In this document: positions 38,000 through 49,489 of the stretch, in pieces
Layout of the letters: the number at the start of each line of letters is the position of its first letter
How positions within the stretch are numbered: the stretch's first letter is position 1
DNA from: Streptomyces cyaneus
Lineage (GTDB): Bacteria; Actinomycetota; Actinomycetes; Streptomycetales; Streptomycetaceae
Direction of reading: 5' to 3'
Assembly: GCF_004028635.1 (NCBI RefSeq)
Contig: NZ_RQJW01000004.1
Coordinates: forward strand, 558,001-622,000
DNA: 64,000 bases
Made by a program: the position numbers and the translations under genes
Notes under the pieces: generated by a model
The model's database searches: none
The model's input: only the letters and a program-made list of their open reading frames with translations
Told to the model about the DNA's origin: nothing

Positions 38000-40363
38000 T
38001 CACGGCGACTCCTCCACGCCGACCCGCTCCAGCAACGCCACCGGCAGCCGCCCGAACAGCTCCTCAACGCGCGTGTGCCCGCTGAACTCCCGCTCCGGAG
38101 CCAGCACGTCGGCCCACCGCCCCGGCGGCAGCGGCAGCAGCGTGTCACGCCAGCCGCCCGAGCGCGCCAGCCGCAGCGACAGCCGGGTCACGGCGGTGAC
38201 CACCTCGCCGGAGCGCACGAAGGCCACACAGTGCGCGGCTGACGGCCCCTCGGCGGCCAAGGGCGCGTACGACGCCGAGTCACCGAACACATCGGGGCGA
38301 CGCCTGCGCAGCCGTAGCGCTGCCGCCGTCACCGCGCCCTTCTCGCCGGGATCCTCGTGCGGGAAGCGCACAGCCCGCCGGTTGTCCGGGTCGACCAGCG
38401 CCCGGTACTCGCCCTCGGTGCCCTGGTAGACATCGGGGACGCCCGGCATCGTCAGCTGGGCCAGGGCCGTGCCCAGCATGTTGGCCCGGATGTGCGGCTC
38501 CAGGGCGCCCCGGAATGCGGCCACGCGCGCGTACGGCCCCCCACACGGCCCCGCCGCGACGAACTCCGCTACCGCCTCCTCGTACGGCGGCTCCTGCTCC
38601 GTCCAGCTCGTGAACAGTCCCGCCTCCCGCACATGCTTCAACAGGGCGCCCTGCACGCGGTCCACGGCCGCCTCGCCCAGCCCGAACACCGTCTGCCAGG
38701 CCGCCCATGCCAGTTGCGCGTCGGGGACGCCCTCGCCGTCGCGTGTCACCTCGGTCAGGACGTCCGCCCAGCGCTCCGGGCACTCGGTGAGCACGGCCAG
38801 TGCGGCCCGTACATCGCCACTGCGCTTGGTGTCGTGCGTCGACACGGCCGTCCCGGTCACGGGCCAGTCGCGCTGCACGCGCGCGCAGTAGGCGTGGAAC
38901 TCCTCGGGCGAGACGGCAGGGCTCCCCGGATTCCCGCCCACCTCGGTCGCCGACAGCAGCGGCACATACCGGTAGAACGCCGTGTCCTCCACGGACTTGG
39001 CCCGCAGCGCCGACGCGGTCTGCGCGAACCGCGTCCGGAACTCCACGTGCTCCGGCCCGTCCCCGGCCCGCCCGAGCACCAGCTCGCGCACGACATCGAC
39101 CGCGCCGGCCTCCTCGGGCACGACGAAGGCGAGCCGGGCCTCGGCAGCGGCCTCCTCGGTGACCACACGGGCCGCGTCACCGGAGGCGTACGGCCGGTAG
39201 ACCTCCAGCCGGACGAGGAGTTCCTGCAGCGCGGTGCGCAGCGCCCAGGGCGCACGGTCGCGCAGCGCGGGCTCCGGGGACGTGGCACACACGCGGTGCG
39301 CCACCCTCGTCAGCCGGTCGATCTCGGTGGCCAGCTCGTGCGTGAGGACCTTGTACGCCGCCCGCCGCACCGTCGCCTCCCAGTCACCGCCCCGGTCCGT
39401 CTGCGGGGCCGCGAACCGCCGGTACTGGCCGAGGAGTTCCCCGAACCCCGCCGGGTCGGTGAACAGGCCGTCGACCTGCCGCAGGGCGTCGTAGCCAGTG
39501 GTGCCTGCGACGGGCCAGGAGGCGGGCAGGTGCTCCCCGTCCGACAGGATCTTCTCCACGACCGTCCAGCGCCCGCCGGTCGCCTCGTGGAGGCGCCGGA
39601 GATAACCGTCGGGGTCGGCGAGGCCGTCGGGATGGTCGATGCGCAGCCCGTCGATCACGCCCTCGTGCAGGAGCTGGAGGATCTTGGCGTGCGTGGCCTC
39701 GAACACCTCCGGGTCCTCGACCCGCAGCCCGATCAGCTCCGAGATGCTGAAGAACCGCCTGTAGTTGAGCTCGGTACGGGCCAGCCGCCACCACACCGGC
39801 CGGTACCACTGGGCGTCCAGGAGCTGCGGCAGCGGCAGCTCCTCGGTGCCCTCGCGCAGCGGGAACACATGGTCGTAGTACCGCAGGACGTCGCCGTCCA
39901 CCTCCATACGCCCGAGCTCCTCGCCCAGCGGGTGCCCCAGCACCGGCAGCAGCACCTGGCCGCCCTGCGCCTCCCAGTCGATGTCGAACCACCTCGCGTA
40001 CGGCGACTTGGGGCCCTCGCGCAGCACCTCCCACAGGGCGCGGTTGTGCCGCGGGGCCATGGCCATGTGGTTCGGCACGATGTCCACGACCAGGCCCAGG
40101 CCGTGCTCGCGCGCGGTACGCGCCAGCGCGCGCAGCTCCTCCTCGCCGCCCAGTTCCTCGCGCACGCGCGCGTGGTCCACGACGTCGTAGCCGTGCCCCG
40201 ACCCCGGGACCGCCTCCAGGACGGGGGACAGGTGCAGGTGCGAGACGCCGAGCGAGGCCAGATACGGCACGGCCGCCGCCGCGGCCCCGAACGGGAACTC
40301 TGGCTGTAGCTGCAGCCGGTAGGTTGCGGTCGGCACCATCGGGTCAGGTCGCTCAGGTGTCAT
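38000..40363 (-). CDS. treY: Malto-oligosyltrehalose synthase
   Basis: A 787-aa GH13 enzyme that turns the reducing-end alpha-1,4 bond of a maltodextrin into the alpha-1,1 bond of trehalose. Visible motifs: PTATYRLQLQPEFPF at the N-terminus, VVDIVPNHMA, nucleophile D243 in DGLRIDHPDGL, acid/base E270 in VVEKILSDGEHLP, and the transition-state Asp in VSTHDTKRSGDVRA. The C-terminal domain has PDVYQGTE and PDNRRAVRFP. Length is slightly above the 700-770 aa typical of the family. It is divergent from the MFS gene with 81 bp between starts. Confidence 0.96.
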   Translation of the reverse strand: MTPERPDPMVPTATYRLQLQPEFPFGAAAAAVPYLASLGVSHLHLSPVLEAVPGSGHGYDVVDHARVREELGGEEELRALARTAREHGLGLVVDIVPNHMAMAPRHNRALWEVLREGPKSPYARWFDIDWEAQGGQVLLPVLGHPLGEELGRMEVDGDVLRYYDHVFPLREGTEELPLPQLLDAQWYRPVWWRLARTELNYRRFFSISELIGLRVEDPEVFEATHAKILQLLHEGVIDGLRIDHPDGLADPDGYLRRLHEATGGRWTVVEKILSDGEHLPASWPVAGTTGYDALRQVDGLFTDPAGFGELLGQYRRFAAPQTDRGGDWEATVRRAAYKVLTHELATEIDRLTRVAHRVCATSPEPALRDRAPWALRTALQELLVRLEVYRPYASGDAARVVTEEAAAEARLAFVVPEEAGAVDVVRELVLGRAGDGPEHVEFRTRFAQTASALRAKSVEDTAFYRYVPLLSATEVGGNPGSPAVSPEEFHAYCARVQRDWPVTGTAVSTHDTKRSGDVRAALAVLTECPERWADVLTEVTRDGEGVPDAQLAWAAWQTVFGLGEAAVDRVQGALLKHVREAGLFTSWTEQEPPYEEAVAEFVAAGPCGGPYARVAAFRGALEPHIRANMLGTALAQLTMPGVPDVYQGTEGEYRALVDPDNRRAVRFPHEDPGEKGAVTAAALRLRRRRPDVFGDSASYAPLAAEGPSAAHCVAFVRSGEVVTAVTRLSLRLARSGGWRDTLLPLPPGRWADVLAPEREFSGHTRVEELFGRLPVALLERVGVEESP

Positions 40364-40444
40364 GGAAAGCTACGTACCCGCCCTGCCGCCCTTCGTGTCA
40401 TCGTCCCCTCCACGTGGGCCCACGCGCGTGCCTAGCTTCGAGCG

Positions 40445-41979
40445 ATGGGAAAGACGGGGACGAGTGGTCGAGGCGGTGCAGGCGGTGCAGGCGGCCGAGT
40501 CGGTACGTCGGCGACCTACCGCGAGGTGATCGGCCTGACCGGGCCGCTGCTGCCGGTCATGTCCTTCCTGGCCCGGCTGCCGACCGCCACCGTCCAGTTC
40601 GGCAGCGTGCTGCTGGTCGCGCGGACGAGCGGTTCCCTGACCGCCGCGGGGCTGACCGGTGGCGCGCTCGCCATCGGGCAGGTGGCCTGCGGCCCGCCGG
40701 TGGGCCGACTCGCCGACCGGCACGGCCAGCGGACGGTCGTGCTCGCCTTCTCCCTCGCCAACGCCCTCGCGATCGCCGGTTTGGTCGCCGGAGCGCTTGC
40801 GCGGCTGCCGGCGGCGGTGCTGGCCGTGCTCGGGGCAGTGGCCGGGGCGACGGTGCCGCAGATCGGCCCCATGGCGCGAGCGCGTCTTGTCGCTCTCGCG
40901 CGTCGTGCCGGGACTCGGGAGAGCACTGTGGGCGCGGCGCTCTCCTTCGAGAGCACGTTGGACGAGATCTCGTTCGTCCTTGGGCCGGCGTTCGTCGGTC
41001 TGGCTGCCGTGACGGCACATCCTGGGTACGCGCTGGGTGGCGCCGCGGTGCTGGTGGGCCTGTGCGGCACCGGCTTCGCGCTGCATCGGACGGCGGTGGT
41101 GGCACGGCGGTCCGGGCCCGTCGCCACGTCGACGGATGGACGGTCCGGTTCCGTCCGGACGCGCGCGGGGCGACGATCCGGTGCCGTCCCTACGCCCGCG
41201 ACGCAACGATCCGGTGCCGTCCCAACGCCCTCGGCAGGACGAGACGGTGCCGTCCCTGCGCCCGCGACGCAACGATCCGGTGCCGTCCCTACGCAGCCGG
41301 CGCGACGATCCAGTCCCGTCCCGACGTCCATCCCCCGCTCCATCCACGCCCTGCGAGCCGCCCTCGCCCTCCAAGGCGCCATGTTCGGCGCCTGCCAGGC
41401 CGGCATCACCGCCCTCACCCAGCGTCTCGGCCAGCCGGAGCAGGCAGGCCTCGTATACGCCGCCATGGGAGTGATGAGCGCTGTCGCCGGGCTCTCCATG
41501 GCCGCGGTGCCCGCCCGCGTGGGGCTGAACGCCCGGTGGCGAGCAGCGACCGCGGCGGCGTTCCTGCTCTCGCTGCCCCTCCTGTGGACCGGCAGCCTCC
41601 CCGCCCACTACGCGGTCGTCACCGTCCTCGGCACCGCCTACGCCCCACACCTCATCACGCTGTTCGGGCTCACCGAGCGCGTGGTTCCACCGGAGCGGCT
41701 CGCGGAGGCGATGGCGTTCGCGACGAGCGCGCTCGTCGGCGGGCAGGCCCTCGCGGTCGCCGTCACCGGCCGCCTGGCCGAGTCGTACGGCCCCGGGGCT
41801 GCCTTCGGGGCGGCGAGCCTCGCCGCCGCGCTCGCCTGCGCGACAGCGCTGACGGCGCGCCCGGCGTCGTACACCGCACGCGCCGTCGAAAGCCACCTCC
41901 ACGCGCGCGTGCCCGACGAGGACGAGACCGGAACCGGGACTGGGACCGGGACCGGGCAGGCACCCACCGACACGCCGCT

Positions 41980-41983
<4 letters not shown>
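40445..41983 (+). CDS. MFS transporter with a repetitive central loop
   Basis: A 512-aa membrane protein with two six-helix halves. Features include GRLADRHGQRTVVLAFSLANAL (the loop 2-3 motif of MFS carriers) and LSFESTLDEISFVLGPAFVG. The cytoplasmic loop between the halves (about residues 220-298) carries seven 11-residue repeats such as QRSGAVPTPSA, specified by a 33-bp DNA minisatellite. The C-terminal tail has a GT dipeptide run (GTGTGTGTG). The substrate is unknown; the closest family resemblance is to drug or sugar efflux carriers. Its stop codon TAG shares the CTAG palindrome with the stop of convergent treX. Confidence 0.88.
41105..41335 (+). repeat. Seven 33-bp tandem repeats inside the MFS transporter gene
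   Basis: Seven contiguous units of 33 bases (core GATCCGGTGCCGTCCCTACG) encode RRSGPVATSTD, GRSGSVRTRAG, RRSGAVPTPAT, QRSGAVPTPSA, GRDGAVPAPAT, QRSGAVPTQPA and RRSSPVPTSIP. The four central units are the most alike. The period preserves the frame. Confidence 0.88.
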
Positions 41984-44139
<2,156 letters not shown>

Positions 44140-44332
44140 GGACACGACTCTTTCAGCTGGACCTCGCCGTCGGGGGCGCCTTGCCGTCGAGTCTCCCCGA
44201 AAGTGATGGAACCACCTATGACTTACGTCCCTCTTACCGGTCGACCAGTGCAGACGCGGGTGTGCCAGATAGTGGCGTACCCGGTGGGGCCAACACGTAC
44301 TCCCGGGGATGTAGGGGGAGTAGGGGGAAGAT

Positions 44333-45148
44333 GTGCGCAAGATAGTGCACCGCCATCTGGGCAAGGTGGTGGCAGGTGCGGCCATTGCGGTGGCCGGAAC
44401 CGCCGTGATGGTCGGAATCACCCTGCCGGGGACGGCCGGGGCCGACGACACGGGAGGGAACAACGGCGGTCAGACCGCCCAGCAGACGGCCCCGGGACAG
44501 GGCGCCGACGCGGTACCGCCGGGCGTCGTCGAGGAGGCGCCCAGCGAGGGTGACAAGGGCACGGGCGACGACCCGCTGACCGATGACGAGATGGAACGGG
44601 CCGCGAAGCTCGCGGCGAGCCCGCAGCTGCGCAACGGCGGCGAGAACGTCGAGGGCGACCGAGGCCCGCAGCGCGTCGGCGTCGATCTCGCCGAGCCGGA
44701 CGCCGCCGAAGTCGACGGCCGGAGCGCACCGCGCCGGGCCGAGGTGACGTTCTACGACTACAAGGCCGACGCGCTCGTCACCAGGACCGTCAACCTCGAC
44801 ACCGGGAAGGTCGAGCAGAGCACCACCGAGCACGGTGTCCAGCCACCGCTGAGCCGTGCCGAGTACGCCGAGGCGGCCGAGCTCCTGATCGCCGACCCGC
44901 TGGGCGCGGGCATGAAGGCGGACTACAAGGACGCCACCGACAAGGAGCTCACCTCCCCGGACCAGCTGCTGCTCAACGGCGCCGTGTACCGGGCCGCTCC
45001 GGGCGCCCAGCCCGCCGTACTCGACAAGTGCGGCGAACACCGGTGCGTGCGGCTGTTCCCGAAGGTCAAGAACGGGCCCTGGATCGACGCCCGGTCCTTC
45101 GTGATCGACCTGAGCGCCCGCAAGGTCGCCAAGCTCGACATGCGCTGA
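44333..45148 (+). CDS. Exported protein, 'tyramine oxidase subunit B'-like
   Basis: A 271-aa protein with a signal peptide (VVAGAAIAVAGTAVMVGITLPG, cleavage near AGA). The mature part has a Gly/Gln/Pro-rich spacer, an acidic helix region (LTDDEMERAAKLAASPQL), and then a segment typical of the N2/N3 domains of copper amine oxidases: RAEVTFYDYKADALVTRTVNLDTGKVEQ and LSRAEYAEAAELLIADP. The end RSFVIDLSARKVAKLDMR also fits. It precedes a gene for the catalytic domain alone, so the two look like a split amine oxidase. The GTG start follows AGGGGGAA. The name follows my recollection of annotation in related genomes. Confidence 0.78.
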   Translation: MRKIVHRHLGKVVAGAAIAVAGTAVMVGITLPGTAGADDTGGNNGGQTAQQTAPGQGADAVPPGVVEEAPSEGDKGTGDDPLTDDEMERAAKLAASPQLRNGGENVEGDRGPQRVGVDLAEPDAAEVDGRSAPRRAEVTFYDYKADALVTRTVNLDTGKVEQSTTEHGVQPPLSRAEYAEAAELLIADPLGAGMKADYKDATDKELTSPDQLLLNGAVYRAAPGAQPAVLDKCGEHRCVRLFPKVKNGPWIDARSFVIDLSARKVAKLDMR

Positions 45149-45218
45149 GCCGCTCTCCGTTCACTTTTCCAACTCGCATCCCATGCACTTGCACCTCCTG
45201 TAAGGGAGTCATTTCTTC

Positions 45219-46562
45219 ATGCGCGTAAAGAGTTCGATCAGCGGCGTCCCGCCGCGGAGAATGAGCCGTGCCCGCAAGGGCGCTGCCGTGGGCCTGTCGG
45301 TGGCCGCCCTGGCCGCCGGCGCGACGACCGGCGCCGGACCCGCCTCCGCACAGCCGAAGAACGCCCCGGCACCCGCCGCCGAGTGCAGCGCCGCCTACCG
45401 CATCGAGCAGAAGCTCACCGGCGGCACGACCTGGCGGATGTGCTGGCGCTACGACGGCAAGGCCGGGCTCGTCCTGGAGAACATCTCCTACCAGCCCAAG
45501 GGCGAGGCCAAGCCGATCAAGGTCCTCAACAGCGCCAGGCTCGGGCAGATCCACGTCCCGTACGACGACGGCAGCGTCGAGTACGACGACCTGACGGGCT
45601 TCGGCTTCGCCCAGGGACTGATGACCCTCAACCCCGCCGAGTGCCCCGGCGGCACCATCAAGTCCGTCAAGGTCCCGGAGGCCTGGGATCCGCAGAACCA
45701 GAACGTCAAGGGCCTGTGCACCACCACGCGCGCGCGTGGGCACGCCTACCGCATGCAGGGTGACAGCGCGAGCAAGGTCTACCAGGCGCAGAGCAAGGAC
45801 CTGCTCGTCTACACGGTCAACCAGGTCGGCTGGTACGAGTACATGACCGAGTGGCGCTTCCAGGACGACGGCACGGTCACCATGAACGTCGGCGCGACCG
45901 GCAGCCTCTCCTGGGACGACTACGACGCCGGCGACGGCCGCGGCTGGCCCATAGGCAAGGGCAACACGGCCAAGGCCACCAGCCACAGCCACAACGTCTT
46001 CTGGCGGCTCGACTTCGGCCTCGACGGTTCCACCAAGAACCGGATCGAGCAGTACGACTCCGCCGTGACCGCGCCCTCCGCCGGCGCCCCCGCCCCGAAG
46101 ACCAAGACCACCAGCACCAAGGTCACCAAGGAACTCGCGGGCGACGCCAAGGCGTACCGCTGGTGGCGCGCGGTCAGCGCGACCGGCAAGAACAAGGACG
46201 GCCACGCGCGCTCGTACGAGATCGTCCCCGGCGCCAGCACCAAGTACCCGGGCCGCAGCTTCACCAAGCACGACATGTACGTCACCGAGTACAACAAGTG
46301 CGAGAAGTTCGCCACGAACAACCCCGGTTGCGGGAACGGCCACCCCAAGTCCGTCGACAAGTGGGTCGGTGGCCAGAACCTCACGCACCCGATCGTCTGG
46401 ATGAACGTGGGCTTCCACCACATCGCCCGGGACGAGGACCAGCAGCCCATGCCGGTTCACTGGCAGGGATTCTCCATCGTCCCGCGTGACGTGACGGCTA
46501 TGAATCCGCTCACTCCGAGCGAGCTCGCCTGGCAGAACGGCCACTGGCGGCCCCGCAGTTGA
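45219..46562 (+). CDS. Exported copper amine oxidase-like catalytic domain protein
   Basis: A 447-aa protein with a signal peptide (Tat-like, SRARKGAAVGLSVAALAAG, cleavage at ASA). The remainder matches the C-terminal catalytic domain of copper amine oxidases: HIPY-like IHVPYDDGSVEYDD, copper ligands HSHNVFWRLDFGLDG, and third ligand region VGFHHIARDEDQQPMPVHW followed by GFSIVPRDVTAMNP. The topaquinone site, usually NYD/E, reads WYEY: the tyrosine is there but the preceding Asn is Trp. The N2/N3 domains are missing and appear to be supplied by the upstream gene. Whether it makes cofactor and oxidises amines is unknown. Confidence 0.85.
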   Translation: MRVKSSISGVPPRRMSRARKGAAVGLSVAALAAGATTGAGPASAQPKNAPAPAAECSAAYRIEQKLTGGTTWRMCWRYDGKAGLVLENISYQPKGEAKPIKVLNSARLGQIHVPYDDGSVEYDDLTGFGFAQGLMTLNPAECPGGTIKSVKVPEAWDPQNQNVKGLCTTTRARGHAYRMQGDSASKVYQAQSKDLLVYTVNQVGWYEYMTEWRFQDDGTVTMNVGATGSLSWDDYDAGDGRGWPIGKGNTAKATSHSHNVFWRLDFGLDGSTKNRIEQYDSAVTAPSAGAPAPKTKTTSTKVTKELAGDAKAYRWWRAVSATGKNKDGHARSYEIVPGASTKYPGRSFTKHDMYVTEYNKCEKFATNNPGCGNGHPKSVDKWVGGQNLTHPIVWMNVGFHHIARDEDQQPMPVHWQGFSIVPRDVTAMNPLTPSELAWQNGHWRPRS

Positions 46563-46665
46563 GAAACGACCCTGTCCATCCGGCTGCACCGTCGACCGCT
46601 CCCGGAGTACCCTTCCTTGATCGTTGAGACGGGGAGTGCTCGGGGGAGCGGAAGGCGGTGCGCGG

Positions 46666-47904
46666 GTGGGCTCGGGAGGGCTGGAGTTGCCCCCTGGTGA
46701 CGAGGGTCACGAGGGGAACTCCACAGACGTCCCGCCCGGCGCGGTGTCCCTGGCCAGGCCGATGGAGACCAACTCCATCGGCCCGGAGCTGGACTGGGAC
46801 ACCGACGCCTGGCGCGAGGTGCGTACACGCGCCCAGCGCGCCGGCCGGGCCTACATCTGGCTGAACCTCGTCGAACAGCGGCTGCGCGCGGTCGTGGCCG
46901 CTGTTCTGCGCCCCATCTACGAACCCGTCCACGGCGACGACTGGGTGGTGGCGGCGGCCGGACCGGCCGGTCAGGAGTGGGTCCAGCGCGCGGTCGCCGT
47001 CCGCGAAGTCAGCCGCCGCAAGGGCTACTTGCTCGACCCGGCCGACGACAACGTCCTCAGCTTCCTCACGCTGCCGCAGCTGCGCGAGCTGATGGTGCAG
47101 CACTGGCCGTGCTTCGAGCCGTACGTCGACGACCGTCGGGACGTCGAACTCGCCCTGGACGAACTCGAAGTGACCCGGAACGTCGTCTCGCGCAACCGCG
47201 CCCTGTCCGAGGCGGTCCTGAACCAGGCCGAGCGGGCCTCGGCGCGCCTGCTCGAGATCCTCGGCGCGGGCGGCGACGTACCCTCCGCCCGCCGGCTGCC
47301 CGTCGACGCGGTAGAGGACCTGGTCGGCGACCGGTACGCCGATGTGGTCGCGGTGCACCCCGACCGGGTACGGCTGCTGCGCCAGTTCCCGGCCGAGGAC
47401 ATCTTCGGCGGCGCGCGCCGGCTCGACGCCATCGGCATCGGCCTCAACCTGCTCGTACAGAACTTCTCCGGTCGACGCCTGGTGCGCCTCGCCGAGTCCG
47501 GCTGCCGGGTGCGGCTGCTGTTCCTCAACCCGGCCTCCAGCGCGGTGAAGCGGCGCGAGCGCGAACTCGGCATCAAGCGGGGCGAGTTGAGCCGCGCGGT
47601 CGAGATGAACATCCTGCACATGCGCCGGGTGCGGTCCCGGCTGCGGGACCCGGGCGCCTTCGAGATCCAGGTCTTCGACGAGACGCCCCGCTTCACGGCG
47701 TACCTCGTGGACGGCGACGGCTCCGACGGCATCGCGATCGTGCAGTCCTATCTGCGGCGCACCCGAGGGCTGGAGGCGCCGGCCCTGGTGCTGCGCAACG
47801 GCAGCCGGGTGGTCAAGTCTGAAGAGATCGACCCAAGTGGGCTTTTCCCGACGTATCGCGAGGAGTTCGAGCTCATGTGGGCGGATTCGAGACCGGTGTC
47901 CTGA
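46666..47904 (+). CDS. SAV2148-family HEPN-domain protein
   Basis: A protein of about 412 aa very well conserved in Streptomyces, named after S. avermitilis SAV2148. It begins VGSGGLELPPGDEGHEGN. A helical HEPN-like region (about residues 50-180) includes RAGRAYIWLNLVEQRLRAVV and DPADDNVLSFLTLPQLRELM. The C-terminal part (about 250-400) has a PLD-like alpha/beta look with FLNPASSAVKRRERELG and FQVFDETPRFTAYLV-like strands. HEPN proteins often bind or cleave RNA, but no activity is established here. GTG starts at 46636 and a TTG at 46624 are alternatives. Confidence 0.85.
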   Translation: MGSGGLELPPGDEGHEGNSTDVPPGAVSLARPMETNSIGPELDWDTDAWREVRTRAQRAGRAYIWLNLVEQRLRAVVAAVLRPIYEPVHGDDWVVAAAGPAGQEWVQRAVAVREVSRRKGYLLDPADDNVLSFLTLPQLRELMVQHWPCFEPYVDDRRDVELALDELEVTRNVVSRNRALSEAVLNQAERASARLLEILGAGGDVPSARRLPVDAVEDLVGDRYADVVAVHPDRVRLLRQFPAEDIFGGARRLDAIGIGLNLLVQNFSGRRLVRLAESGCRVRLLFLNPASSAVKRRERELGIKRGELSRAVEMNILHMRRVRSRLRDPGAFEIQVFDETPRFTAYLVDGDGSDGIAIVQSYLRRTRGLEAPALVLRNGSRVVKSEEIDPSGLFPTYREEFELMWADSRPVS

Positions 47905-47906
47905 AC

Positions 47907-47974
47907 TGTCCCACTGTGGAATGTCCCACTGTGGAAGCGCCGTCCGGCCGTGGAAGCACTGTCCCACCGCGGAA
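47907..47974. repeat. Short direct repeats between the HEPN and exonuclease genes
   Basis: TGTCCCACTGTGGAA occurs twice in tandem (47907-47921, 47922-47936). Two related 19-base units follow (47937-47955 and 47956-47974), each ending in GGAA. They start two bases after the HEPN stop codon. Confidence 0.8.
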
Positions 47975-48059
47975 GCGGAATGCGGTCCTCTGATTGTCAG
48001 TGGCGCATGGGAGGGTGGAGACCACTGGGGGAAAGCACCACCAAGAAGGGGGACCGCCC

Positions 48060-48797
48060 ATGGGCTGGCACCGGGAGCTGCTGATCGGCTTCGACCTGGA
48101 GACGACCGGGACCGATCCGCGCGAGGCGCGCATCGTCACGGGCGCCGTGATCGAGGTCAGGGACGGGCAGACCCTAGGGCACAAGGAGTGGCTGGCGGAT
48201 CCGGGCGTGGAGATCCCGGCGGACGCGGTCGCGGTCCACGGCATCAGCAATGAGCGTGCGGCCACTGAGGGCCGCCCGGCCGACCAGGTGGCGGACACCA
48301 TCGCCGACGTCCTCGCGACGTACTGGAAGACGGGCGTACCCGTCGTCGCCTACAACGCGGCCTTCGACCTGAGCCTGCTCTCCGCCGAACTGCGGCGATA
48401 CGGACTGCCGTCCCTGCGCGACCGCCTGGGCGGCGTGGATCCCGCCCCGGTCATCGACCCGTACACCATCGACCGCTGGGCCGACCGCTACCGTCGCGGC
48501 AAGCGCAACCTCGAAGCGGTCTGCCGGGAGTACGGCATCTCGCTCGACTCCGCGCACGACGCCTCCGCCGACGCGCTCGCCGCGGCCCGGCTGGCCTGCG
48601 CGATAGCCGGCCGCCACCCCAAGGTCGCGGCCCTCGGCCCGGCGGAGCTGCACCGCCGCCAGATCGAGTGGTACGCCGAGTGGGCGGCGGACTTCCAGAG
48701 CTTCCTGCGCCGCAAGGGCGATGCGACAGCGGTGGTCGACGGGACGTGGCCGCTCAGGGAGCCGACGGGGGAGACGGTGGCGGGCGAGACGGTCTGA
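48060..48797 (+). CDS. DEDDh-family 3'-5' exonuclease (DnaQ-like)
   Basis: A 245-aa protein with all three exonuclease motifs: IGFDLETTG (Asp, Glu), VAYNAAFDLSLL (Asp) and DSAHDASADALAA (His, Asp), the DEDDh arrangement of DnaQ/RNase T. It should digest DNA or RNA from the 3' end using two metal ions. No BRCT or polymerase part is attached, so it is a free-standing exonuclease, not clearly the replicative epsilon subunit. The ATG at MGWHREL is preferred, with AAGGGGG about eight bases upstream. Confidence 0.92.
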   Translation: MGWHRELLIGFDLETTGTDPREARIVTGAVIEVRDGQTLGHKEWLADPGVEIPADAVAVHGISNERAATEGRPADQVADTIADVLATYWKTGVPVVAYNAAFDLSLLSAELRRYGLPSLRDRLGGVDPAPVIDPYTIDRWADRYRRGKRNLEAVCREYGISLDSAHDASADALAAARLACAIAGRHPKVAALGPAELHRRQIEWYAEWAADFQSFLRRKGDATAVVDGTWPLREPTGETVAGETV

Positions 48798-48985
48798 GGG
48801 CCGCGGGGCAGACCGGTTGCAGTTTTGGTCCGGTCGAGGCCCCGGTTCGATCGAGGCCCGGTTCGGTCGGGTCCTGGATCCGGCTGGGCCCCAGTTCCGG
48901 CAGGCCGGGCCGTGCTGGCGCTCGGCACACCAATACCCGTGGCCGGTGGCCACAGGGATCCGAGCCTGTGCGGCGCCGCCCTCCG

Positions 48986-49489
48986 TCACACCGACGCGGG
49001 CGCCGCGATGCGTTCGATCCGGGGCTTGGCCAGCCGCTCGTAGTCGGCGCCCGAGATGAGCAGCGAGCGGTCGAGCCGGGCCGCGTTGAAATACAGCTTC
49101 GGCTGGGCCACGACGTCCGGGTCGGCGATCAGTTCGAGGTCGGGGTCGAAGCTGAACGGCAGGACGGTGCCGGGGACGGCGCGGGCCAGCCGCTCGGCCG
49201 TCTCCGGCTCGCTGAAGCCGACGTAGCGCGCGGCGAACAGCGCCCGGACGGCGTCCAGGTCCACCCGGCGGTCTCCGGGGACGACCGCCAGGACATGACG
49301 GGTGGTGCGGCGGTCCAGCTTGACCCGGAGCACGATGCACTTCGCGGCCTCGGAGGCCGGGTGCCCGCGCAGGGCGCAGACGGCCTCGGTGGCGCCTTCG
49401 GGCTCGTGGTCGATGAGGCGGTAGTCGACGGAGGAGGAGTCGAGCAGGGAGATCAGGTGGTCGTAGGTGTCGTATGTGCTTTCGGGCAT
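48986..49489 (-). CDS. YbaK/ProX-family aminoacyl-tRNA deacylase
   Basis: A 167-aa single-domain protein of the prolyl-tRNA editing family. Characteristic sequence: DHEPEGATEAVCALRGHPASEAAKCIVLRV, in which the lysine after AA is the conserved active-site residue, VPGDRRVDLDAVRAL, and GFSEPETAERLARAVPGTVLPF. Such proteins hydrolyse mischarged tRNA such as Cys- or Ala-tRNA-Pro in trans. It overlaps the 3' end of the EamA transporter by 37 bases and is probably co-transcribed. A GTGGCC-GGT-GGCCAC hairpin (48939-48953) lies beyond its stop. Confidence 0.9.
   Translation of the reverse strand: MPESTYDTYDHLISLLDSSSVDYRLIDHEPEGATEAVCALRGHPASEAAKCIVLRVKLDRRTTRHVLAVVPGDRRVDLDAVRALFAARYVGFSEPETAERLARAVPGTVLPFSFDPDLELIADPDVVAQPKLYFNAARLDRSLLISGADYERLAKPRIERIAAPASV

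Noticed and set aside
38357..40309. Plus-strand open frame of 650 codons opposite treY
   Set aside because: Shadow frame; treY motifs are unambiguous on the minus strand.
45721..45745. CG-alternating run as a Z-DNA or regulatory element
   Set aside because: It lies within well-conserved coding sequence (TTRARGHAYR) and is explained by codon use.
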